A stretch of 64,000 nt of DNA from CG2-30-36-16 sp964372115 (lineage in GTDB: Bacteria; Bacteroidota; Ignavibacteria; Ignavibacteriales; Ignavibacteriaceae). The stretch is taken from assembly GCA_964372115.1 (NCBI GenBank), contig CAYJPN010000028.1, positions 5,464 to 69,463 of the forward strand, given 5' to 3'. Shown piece after piece: positions 54,501 through 60,964 of this stretch. Below the pieces are notes generated by a model, which had not been told where the DNA came from, ran no database searches, and saw nothing but the letters and a program-made list of their open reading frames with translations. The position numbers and the translations under genes were made by a program. Numbering within the stretch: the stretch's first letter is position 1; each line of letters opens with the position of its first letter.

Positions 54501-54605
54501 TACGAAGTTGAATTTAATGCTGGAAATTTATCAAGCGGAGTTTACTTTTACAAAATTGTAAGCGGCAGGTACAGCGAGATAAAAAAGATGGTTTTGTTGA
54601 GATAA
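51591..54605 (+). CDS. Secreted GH57-family glycosidase, type IX secretion cargo
   Basis: 1,004 residues, starting at GTG with GAGGGT upstream. After the signal peptide (ending AGFSQQ) a glycoside hydrolase family 57 barrel covers about 28-400. Motif 1 is FLWHMHQPIY; the nucleophile motif is IFPPENAF with Glu186; LAHDGDNYGGG follows with Asp327 as a candidate acid. Later regions contain a beta domain, a DOMON/CBM9-like segment (FTIDGQLDASAGLAVS, LYLAWNGSELYLAT) and a sorting domain (SNYPNPFNPSTKIKYSIP, KKMVLLR). GH57 enzymes act on alpha-glucans or alpha-galactosides; an extracellular alpha-glucan degrader is the best guess. Confidence 0.87.
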   Translation: MKKYFTFILVLLLSCAGFSQQINIKNNPPIYIAFLWHMHQPIYWPYESIIQTEQNNRYPFSVFDIHNQRTGPYTSWPKNAVQKGISANMLHFGAQVSFSGSLIENLNNLESNGNQNFSNWKSSWNSIKTLQTYLGNPRLDMVAFGYHHPLMGLIDEIDIRKQIQAHKQIMSQNFSGSYSKGIFPPENAFTPKMIPALVAEGIDWVLIDNAHFERAAENYPFNTGGNLYEANKSDVQNPDPNDWVQLNGLWAPTKVSTQWAHQPHFVEYVDPETGQKTKMIAVPSSRYLGNEDGRGGFGALNYENVMSQFESDNSDPNHPTLIVLAHDGDNYGGGSESYYNSNFQSFVNWLQANNSRFICTTIQDYLEMFPPAVDDIIHVEDGSWSGADNGDPEFKKWNADPGSDGYSADRNSWGVITAAKNIMLTANQINPSNPAVQNAWKFMLNAEASDYWYWDYSLNGIWDSHPTRGSNLTTQEVMSIVQGGNDVTGPTIYSPQREPYNPGGTEWGIAQPSNFKVWSYVYDYSGLAYVKLKYRTDNDGVNPISSIENETFTGGSDVSAWNEIDMTGLYINPQTNPLPSYKAEEFSAEITGINNKLLDYYIEAKDNNNNVSKSQIKHVWVGENNGGTGSGGITWFPQQPTINDSITIIISGAAQGAKLHWGVNNQGSSWQTPNQAYWTTGTTLFNGTGPAVESPFNGPLNDTLKIKIGPFNKPDQLIEEVAFVIHYNDDTWNNNNGQDFQINFGGGSQTFTIDGQLDASAGLAVSNAGAELYLAWNGSELYLATQSAQSVGKDVFILLADSLRTQQSAPWAKAGTTVGWSAFLANESTNNYNSWFDASGSTQNAAGSYLEGTVNVQSEFGYIPSKLYIAVGRYATNDGGELTTQVPSGNGDSNIDADEFFEFDYSITSIEDKSFIRKDFQLLSNYPNPFNPSTKIKYSIPEGGRVVVKIFDILGKEVITLTDEYKDAGYYEVEFNAGNLSSGVYFYKIVSGRYSEIKKMVLLR

Positions 54606-54800
54606 CGCAGTGCGCAGCGGTTTGGTTGATCCGCCCCAGTGGATGCCGGGTGAGAAATCTTTCGTGCAGTTCCGGCGGTTTCGATACATTCCGGCTGTGA
54701 GAGATTGTGTGTTTGTTTAGTCCGCTGGCAGTCGGAGCGTTCAGCCACCTTGTGCGAAAGTAATACCACGACATCGAGCGGCTGGCATGAATCGGATGAA
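54606..54800. other. GC-rich non-coding patch, possible dispersed repeat
   Basis: Immediately after the GH57 stop the composition jumps: by hand count 99 of 180 bases at 54601-54780 are G or C, against a clearly AT-rich surround. Two minus-strand frames are open across it, reading SHSRNVSKPPELHERFLTRH and AERSDCQRTKQTHNLSQ, but neither looks like a real protein. The AT-rich background resumes at about 54800. It looks like an inserted or recurring element. Confidence 0.4.
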
Positions 54801-54875
54801 TTGAGATAGCCTTAAGTGATTTAAAATAGTGAGTTTGACAGTAAAAAACGAAAACAAAGAAATTTAGATACAATA

Positions 54876-54913
54876 TTATTTATGAACCTGACTTCCGGCA
54901 GGTTTATAAATAA
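54876..54913. terminator. Bidirectional terminator-like hairpin between GH57 gene and glnS
   Basis: TTATTTATGAACCTG and CAGGTTTATAAATAA form a 15-bp stem with one G-T wobble around an 8-base loop. The A/T ends can act as the U tract in either direction, as expected between convergent genes. Confidence 0.65.
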
Positions 54914-54941
54914 TTAAGATTTAAAAGCAGTATTTGAAATT

Positions 54942-56645
54942 TTATGCTCTCTCAATTTTTGCCCATGTATCTCTAAGCGGGACTGTTCTGTTAAACACTA
55001 AATTATTTTCGGATGAGTCCTTTGAGTCGACACAAAAATAACCGAGACGCTCGAACTGAAATTTGTCACCGCTTTTTGCCGATTTAATAAATGGTTCCAG
55101 CTTACAATTCTTCAAAACGGTTAATGAATCTGAATTGATAAAAGATTTAAAATCTGTTTCTTTATCTTCTGAGGGATCTTCAACAGTAAATAGTCTATCA
55201 TACAATCTTACTTCTGTATCAATTGCATGTTGCGCCGAAACCCAGTGAATTGTTCCCTTCACTTTTCTTCCGCTTTGTACTGAACCGCTTTTTGTTTCGG
55301 GATCATATGTACAATGAACTTCCTTTATACTTCCATCGTCATTCTTTATTACATCTACACACTTTATTATATATGCGTAGCGGAGTCTAACCTCGTTGCC
55401 GGGTGAAAGTCTGAAATATTTTTTCGGAGGGTCTTCCCTAAAGTCATCCTGTTCAATATAAAGTTCTTTGCTGAAGGGTACTTTTCGAGAGCCCATCGTT
55501 TCATCTTCGGGGTTGTTAACGGCATCTAATTCTTCAACTAAGTCATCCGGATAATTATCGATGATTAGTTTTAAAGGATTCAAAACTGCCATTACTCTTT
55601 GAGCGCGTTTATTTAAATCTTCTTTAATACTGAATTCGAGCAACGCAACATCAATCATTCCATCGCGCTTTGCAACACCGATGCGTTCAGAAAAATTTCT
55701 TAACGATTCGGGTGTGTAGCCTCTCCGTCTTAAACCGCAAATAGTTGGCATACGCGGGTCATCCCAACCGTTTACTATTTTTTCATTTACAAGCTGCAGA
55801 AGTTTTCGTTTGCTCATTATAGTGTAGCTCAAATTTAACCTTGCAAATTCAATTTGCCGGGGATGATGAATTTCAAGTTGTTCGACAAACCAGTTGTAAA
55901 GGGGTCTATGGTTTTCAAACTCCAATGTGCATATTGAATGCGTGATACCTTCAAGCGAATCGGACTGACCGTGAGCGTAATCGTACATCGGGTAGATGCA
56001 CCATTTGTCCCCGGTACGGTGATGATTTGCGTGACGTATGCGGTACATAATCGGATCGCGCATGTTCATATTCGGGGACGACATATCTATCTTCGCTCTT
56101 AAAACCAACTCGCCGTCTTTAAATTCGCCGGTTTTCATTCGTACAAATAAATCCAAATTTTCTTCTACACTTCTATTTCGGTAAGGACTTTCTTGTCCAG
56201 CTTCGGTTGGCGTGCCGCGTGTGTTTTTTATCTGATCGGAAGGCTGCGAGTCTACATAAGCCTTTCCTTTTTTTATAAGTTGAACAGCATACTCATAAAG
56301 GTTGTCAAAGTAATCGGATGCGTAAAACAATCTTGTTTCCCAATCAAAACCAAGCCAGCGTACGTCTTCCATAATCGAATCAACATATTCAACATCTTCC
56401 GTTGTAGGGTTTGTGTCATCAAAACGAAGATTGCACAATCCTTTGTACTCTCTTGCTAAACCGAAATTAAGACAAATTGATTTAGCATGCCCGATGTGCA
56501 AATAGCCATTTGGCTCGGGGGGAAAACGTGTGTGTACTTTTGAATATTTCCCCGCAGCGAGGTCATCATCAATAATTTCTTTTATGAAATTTGACGGGAT
56601 ATTGTTTGCACTATTATTTTCTGTGGTCATTTTTTCGTTACTCAT
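54942..56645 (-). CDS. glnS: Glutaminyl-tRNA synthetase
   Basis: 567 residues. The class I motifs are FPPEPNGYLHIGHAKS (HIGH at 50-53) and TIMSKRKLLQL (KMSKS-like). RFDDTNPTTEDVEYVDSI and MYDYAHGQSDSLEGITHSICTLEF are specific to GlnRS. It charges tRNA(Gln) directly. The gene lies 18 bases downstream of gltX on the same strand, so the two related synthetases form one transcript. Length and motifs show an intact enzyme. GlnRS in this phylum is commonly viewed as acquired, but its sequence here does not stand out in composition. Confidence 0.95.
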   Translation of the reverse strand: MSNEKMTTENNSANNIPSNFIKEIIDDDLAAGKYSKVHTRFPPEPNGYLHIGHAKSICLNFGLAREYKGLCNLRFDDTNPTTEDVEYVDSIMEDVRWLGFDWETRLFYASDYFDNLYEYAVQLIKKGKAYVDSQPSDQIKNTRGTPTEAGQESPYRNRSVEENLDLFVRMKTGEFKDGELVLRAKIDMSSPNMNMRDPIMYRIRHANHHRTGDKWCIYPMYDYAHGQSDSLEGITHSICTLEFENHRPLYNWFVEQLEIHHPRQIEFARLNLSYTIMSKRKLLQLVNEKIVNGWDDPRMPTICGLRRRGYTPESLRNFSERIGVAKRDGMIDVALLEFSIKEDLNKRAQRVMAVLNPLKLIIDNYPDDLVEELDAVNNPEDETMGSRKVPFSKELYIEQDDFREDPPKKYFRLSPGNEVRLRYAYIIKCVDVIKNDDGSIKEVHCTYDPETKSGSVQSGRKVKGTIHWVSAQHAIDTEVRLYDRLFTVEDPSEDKETDFKSFINSDSLTVLKNCKLEPFIKSAKSGDKFQFERLGYFCVDSKDSSENNLVFNRTVPLRDTWAKIERA

Positions 56646-56663
56646 AATTATAAATCCAGTGGA

Positions 56664-58124
56664 TTAAATTTTTATTTTTTCAATTGAGGTTTCTATTCTT
56701 TTTAGAACTTCGTTTTTGCCGAGAACAACTAAAAGATCGTAAACACCCGGACCAACACCCATGCCGGAGGCAGCAAGTCTAACCGGGTGAATTAATTTCC
56801 CGACGCCCACACCGGCTTCCTCGGCTGTTTTATGAAGCGCATGCTCAAAATCTTCTTTGGTTGCGTCCTCTTGTAAAACGGATATATTTTCAGCAAGCTT
56901 TTTTAGAAGTTGTGGGGAATCTTCCTTCCACCTCTTTTTTATTACCTCCGCATCGTACCCGTTCGGGGCTTCAAAAAAATAAGGGCTTTTTTCTGCATAT
57001 TCTTTTACAAACGAAACTCTTTCCCTCATAGCGTCAATAACTTGAATAAGATATTCATCAGAAAAATTGTTATTGTCAAATATAGATTTCGACAGGTCTT
57101 CCTTTAACATTTTCAAAACTTCCGAAACCGGTTTTGAGCGAAGGTGCTCGAAGTTGAGCCAATTAAGCTTTTCAACATTAAATACTGCACCCGATTTATT
57201 AACACGCTCTAAACTAAAATGTTCTTCCAATTCATTTAAATAATAAAATTCACGATCGTCCCCTGCATTCCACCCGAGGAGCGCAACAAAGTTGATTAGG
57301 GATTCCTTTAGATATCCTTTGTCGCGGTAATCCTCAACCGCAACATCACCCTGCCGTTTACTTAGTTTTGATTTATCCGGGTTAAGGAGCAAAGGTAGAT
57401 GTGCAAATTCAGGTCGTTCCCAATTAAAAAAATCGTATAATAAAACATGCTTCGGTGTAGATGGAAGCCACTCTTCACCTCTAATAACATGCGTTATCTT
57501 CATCAAGTGATCATCCACTACATTCGCGAGGTGATATGTCGGGTAACCATCACTCTTAATCAATATCTGGTCGTCAACTGTGTCACTCGAAAATTCTATG
57601 TGATCGCGAATTATATCATCGAATTCAATTGTTTTATTTTCAGGAACATTTAACCTGACTACATAAGGCATATTTGAATCGAGATTACGGTCAATCTCAT
57701 CTTGTGTTAGGTGAATGCAATGTTTATCGTATTTAGCCTGGAGTTTCTCTTTTTGCTGAGTTTCGCGAAGTTGGGTTAACCTTTCTGTGGTGCAGAAACA
57801 TTTGTAAGCGTTACCCTGGTTCAATAAAATATTTACATATTCTTTATAAATTTCAAGTCGCTGCGATTGGTAATACGGGCCATATTTCCCTCCATTATCG
57901 GGTCCTTCATTGTAATCTAATCCCACCCATTTTAGTGTGTTAATTAAACTATCTACAGCGCCTTCCACATACCGGTTTCTATCTGTATCTTCAATTCGAA
58001 GAATGAACTCGCCATTATTTTTTTTTGCAAACAGATAATTATAAAGAGCTGTGCGTAAACCGCCAACATGTAAATATCCGGTAGGGCTGGGAGCAAAACG
58101 TACTCTGGGAGTTGGATTTATCAT
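56664..58124 (-). CDS. gltX: Glutamyl-tRNA synthetase
   Basis: 486 residues. RFAPSPTGYLHVGGLRTALYNYLFA contains the HIGH-equivalent (HVGG), and DKSKLSKRQGD is the KMSKS motif. HPVRLAASG at the C-terminus belongs to the anticodon-binding domain. It charges tRNA(Glu). With glnS and gatC all present, a discriminating GluRS is expected. It is the first gene of the pair; the region upstream shows a TAAGTTTG box on this strand but no clear -33 element. Confidence 0.95.
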   Translation of the reverse strand: MINPTPRVRFAPSPTGYLHVGGLRTALYNYLFAKKNNGEFILRIEDTDRNRYVEGAVDSLINTLKWVGLDYNEGPDNGGKYGPYYQSQRLEIYKEYVNILLNQGNAYKCFCTTERLTQLRETQQKEKLQAKYDKHCIHLTQDEIDRNLDSNMPYVVRLNVPENKTIEFDDIIRDHIEFSSDTVDDQILIKSDGYPTYHLANVVDDHLMKITHVIRGEEWLPSTPKHVLLYDFFNWERPEFAHLPLLLNPDKSKLSKRQGDVAVEDYRDKGYLKESLINFVALLGWNAGDDREFYYLNELEEHFSLERVNKSGAVFNVEKLNWLNFEHLRSKPVSEVLKMLKEDLSKSIFDNNNFSDEYLIQVIDAMRERVSFVKEYAEKSPYFFEAPNGYDAEVIKKRWKEDSPQLLKKLAENISVLQEDATKEDFEHALHKTAEEAGVGVGKLIHPVRLAASGMGVGPGVYDLLVVLGKNEVLKRIETSIEKIKI

Positions 58125-58211
58125 ATAAAATTGTTTTTAAATAATTACGAAATAAAGAAACCAAACTTAACAAAATTTGCACTAAAATTGGAGTATAAAG
58201 AAAGGTGTAAG

Positions 58212-58230
58212 CGCCGGTTATGCCCCGGCG
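58212..58230 (-). terminator. Hairpin overlapping the stop codon of the hybrid kinase
   Basis: On the minus strand CGCCGG and CCGGCG form a 6-bp stem whose loop contains the TAA stop. A pyrimidine-rich tract (CCTTTCTTT) follows some ten bases later. It is a possible weak terminator. Confidence 0.3.
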
Positions 58231-60581
58231 TTCACTTTATTATCGGTATAAAATTTTACTTTTTCTATAAATTCCTGGCTGTCAATTGGCTTCGGAATAT
58301 AATCCGTAGCGCCGGCTTCAAGACATTTTTCCCTGTCGCCCTTCATTGCAAATGCCGTTAATGCAATAATCGGGGTTTCTTTATATTCGGGCAGAAGTCT
58401 TATTTTTTCCGTAGCCTCAAAGCCATTCATTACCGGCATCTGCATATCCATAAGTATCAAATCGTACTTTTGAATTTTAGCCTGTTCCAACGCTTCAAGT
58501 CCATTTTCAACAACCACAATCGATTCGAAATTGTTTTTCTTAAGAAGTCTTGTTACTATTATTTGGCTGTGTTTGTAATCTTCAACAAGCAGAATTTTTA
58601 CGGTGCCTTTTTCTTCTTTAATTTCTTCAGGTTTAGATGGTTCATCGTACCTATTAATCATCTGCGTAATCGTATCAGCTAAATCTTCAATGTTAGAAGA
58701 GCTTTTATGTAGAAGATCGGCAAACATACCGTCTATCTTTTTTATTTCTTCCTTGTAGTTTTCTTTGCCTGTGTAAATGATGATTGGGAGTTTCGCAAAT
58801 TTGGGCTGACTCTTTATTTTCTTTATAAGCTCAAAACCGTTTACTTCCGGCATATCAAGGTCTATAATTGCCAAATCCAGATTCATAGTTTCAATTACTT
58901 CTGCAACCCTCGCCGAGCGAGAATCAGCTATTGCGTTATACCCTGCTTGCACCACTGCCTCTTTTATCAAGTTTAATGTAGGTACATCATCATCGACAAT
59001 AAGAATGTTAGAATCTTTTTTGAGCCGGTAACTTGTTAAAACTTCAACAAGATATTTATATTTTATTGGTTTTACGAAGTACTCAACCGCACCCATCATA
59101 AATGCTTTTTGCTGTTCAGCTTCAACCGAGCAAACAATTACAGGTGTGTTTTTTGCATTTTTGTGCTCTCTGATTCTCTTTAAAAGTTCAAATCCATTTG
59201 CGTCAGGGAGTACTATATCCATTAGAACAGCGAGGAATACTTCCTTTTCAACTGCCTTGAGCGCCTGATCTGCCGAGTTAACAATTGTGGGTTCGTAACC
59301 CCATTTGTTTAAATAATTGCTTAAAAGTTTTGAGGTTGCGTAATCGTCTTCAACAACCAACACCCGGTTTTTAGTGCCCGAGACTTTTGGCAGGGCGCTA
59401 ATTTGGGTTTCAATTGGAGATATGGTTTCCACACCTATTGTAAAATTATAAGTTGTTCCTTTGCCAAGTGTGCTTAAAATATCTATTTCGCCGTTTAATT
59501 GTTCAATATATTTTTTCGATAAAACAAGACCAAGACCGGTTGCGTTGCCGAATTTTTTATCTCCCATTTCGGAAAGAATAAAGGGTCTGTAAATATCTTT
59601 TAATTTATTGGAAGGTATTCCCGAACTGGAATCAATAATTTTAAATGAAATTTTGTCTTTAGCGGCGCCAGAAACCGTAAGCGAAATTTTACCATGCTCT
59701 GTTAATCTCATTGCATAAGTTATAACGTTCATTAGTATGTATCTAAGTCTTTGTGCGTCGGTTTTAAGCGAATCGGGTACCTCTTTATCAACTGTTATGA
59801 TAAACTCAAACTGGTTTGTCCCGGGACGATCTTTAAACAATTTAATAACTTCATCAATAAAAGATCTGACATTGATATTTGTAATTAAAGGTTTATTTAT
59901 CCCTTTTTCAATTTTTGCAATATCTATTAAATCGTTCATAAGAGAAAGAAGACTGTAGGCGTTATCTTTTAAGGTAGTTACATACTCTGCCTGGGATGAA
60001 GTAAGATTATCTTCACTTAAAAGTGATGCGAAGCCCATAATACTGTTTGTAGGTGTGCGTAGTTCATGCGCAATTTCGGTTATAATATCGTTAACAGCCG
60101 AAGATGAAGTATGTGAATTTCCAACAAAAGAATTTAACAACGCAGCGGTCGTTTCGCCAATTATTTCTATTTGTTCTTTGTCTGTTTTTGAAAAGGGAGT
60201 TTTTTTTGCAATTTTGAGAAGAATTTTTTCGCTATCATTAATTTTTACGTGAAGGCAGCCTTCATAAATTACATACTCGGAAGTTTGTAGCTCGCAATCG
60301 GTTTGACTGTTGAATGAGATTGAACCTGATGGTGATTTTAGTGATTTGCAAGTTCCGCAACTGAAGTGAGTATTTTTCAGATAGGCTTTCCTTGCGTTTG
60401 AAGAGCGCCCTAAAACAACTAACTTTTCATTCTCGATAATACGGAAGGCTACAACAGCCTGGAATTCAAATTCTTCAACTAAAAATTCGCAAAACTGATC
60501 CGGAAATTCAGCCTCCGTATTTTGAGCCATTTTGAGAAGTTTATTAAATTTTGTCAGAAAATCTATTTTTACAATTTGCAT
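58218..60581 (-). CDS. Hybrid histidine kinase with GAF-like sensor and three receiver domains
   Basis: 787 residues, no membrane helix. The N-terminal 150 residues look like a GAF domain and carry Cys75, Cys78, Cys96 and Cys109 (FSCGTC, DCEL, GCLHV). The HisKA phospho-acceptor is His172 (EIAHELRTPTNS). The ATPase has VITYAMRLTE (degenerate N box), DSSSGI (G1) and GLGLVLSK (G2). Three receivers follow with acceptors Asp455, Asp574 and Asp712. The third is of the usual hybrid-kinase type (LMDMQMPVMNGFEAT). No output domain is present, so phosphate must pass to another protein. It is divergent from the cyclase gene, 383 bases away. Confidence 0.88.
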   Translation of the reverse strand: MQIVKIDFLTKFNKLLKMAQNTEAEFPDQFCEFLVEEFEFQAVVAFRIIENEKLVVLGRSSNARKAYLKNTHFSCGTCKSLKSPSGSISFNSQTDCELQTSEYVIYEGCLHVKINDSEKILLKIAKKTPFSKTDKEQIEIIGETTAALLNSFVGNSHTSSSAVNDIITEIAHELRTPTNSIMGFASLLSEDNLTSSQAEYVTTLKDNAYSLLSLMNDLIDIAKIEKGINKPLITNINVRSFIDEVIKLFKDRPGTNQFEFIITVDKEVPDSLKTDAQRLRYILMNVITYAMRLTEHGKISLTVSGAAKDKISFKIIDSSSGIPSNKLKDIYRPFILSEMGDKKFGNATGLGLVLSKKYIEQLNGEIDILSTLGKGTTYNFTIGVETISPIETQISALPKVSGTKNRVLVVEDDYATSKLLSNYLNKWGYEPTIVNSADQALKAVEKEVFLAVLMDIVLPDANGFELLKRIREHKNAKNTPVIVCSVEAEQQKAFMMGAVEYFVKPIKYKYLVEVLTSYRLKKDSNILIVDDDVPTLNLIKEAVVQAGYNAIADSRSARVAEVIETMNLDLAIIDLDMPEVNGFELIKKIKSQPKFAKLPIIIYTGKENYKEEIKKIDGMFADLLHKSSSNIEDLADTITQMINRYDEPSKPEEIKEEKGTVKILLVEDYKHSQIIVTRLLKKNNFESIVVVENGLEALEQAKIQKYDLILMDMQMPVMNGFEATEKIRLLPEYKETPIIALTAFAMKGDREKCLEAGATDYIPKPIDSQEFIEKVKFYTDNKVNAGA

Positions 60582-60634
60582 TTAGTTCCTTAAATAATGA
60601 ACTCTAACCGTGTTATGCTTCTATTAACTGTACA

Positions 60635-60662
60635 AATATAACGAAATATTTAAGTTTCAAAA
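60635..60662 (-). promoter_or_regulatory. Bacteroidota-type promoter for the hybrid kinase
   Basis: On the minus strand TTTTTG (TTG 60662-60660), a 17-base spacer, then TATATTTG (60642-60635), which matches TAnnTTTG. Spacing is at the short end of the accepted range. The start codon is about 53 bases downstream. Confidence 0.45.
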
Positions 60663-60727
60663 AGCGAAAAGAACCAATGATATAATATATAAGATTTTAT
60701 AGAAAATAGTAAAGTTTTTATTAATTA

Positions 60728-60757
60728 TCGAGTCTTTATAATTTTTTTTTAATTTTG
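60728..60757 (+). promoter_or_regulatory. Possible promoter for the propeller-cyclase gene
   Basis: TAATTTTG (60750-60757) fits the -7 box, but the -33 element is TCG in place of TTG, 19 bases away. A transcript would have a leader of about 200 bases. The rest of the 383-base gap shows no gene. Confidence 0.3.
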
Positions 60758-60964
60758 TGTAATAAAAGTATTTCATTCCAAAAATTTTCGCATGTTATGG
60801 GTAAATCAATACCATATTCTGTTAGTCACCGATTGCAAGACAGAACAATGAACTTGTTGTAATTTCAAATAGGAAAAAAAAAACATATAAATGATTGATT
60901 CTTTTCTCAAGAACCTATAATATTGATACCAAAATAAACTATGTGCTTGAAGAAATAACCTTAC

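Noticed and set aside
54514..54873. Minus-strand ORF of 119 codons across the GC-rich patch
   Set aside because: Two minus-strand frames are open over the same patch, the composition is that of repeat DNA, and it would overlap the end of the GH57 gene. More likely an intergenic element than a gene.
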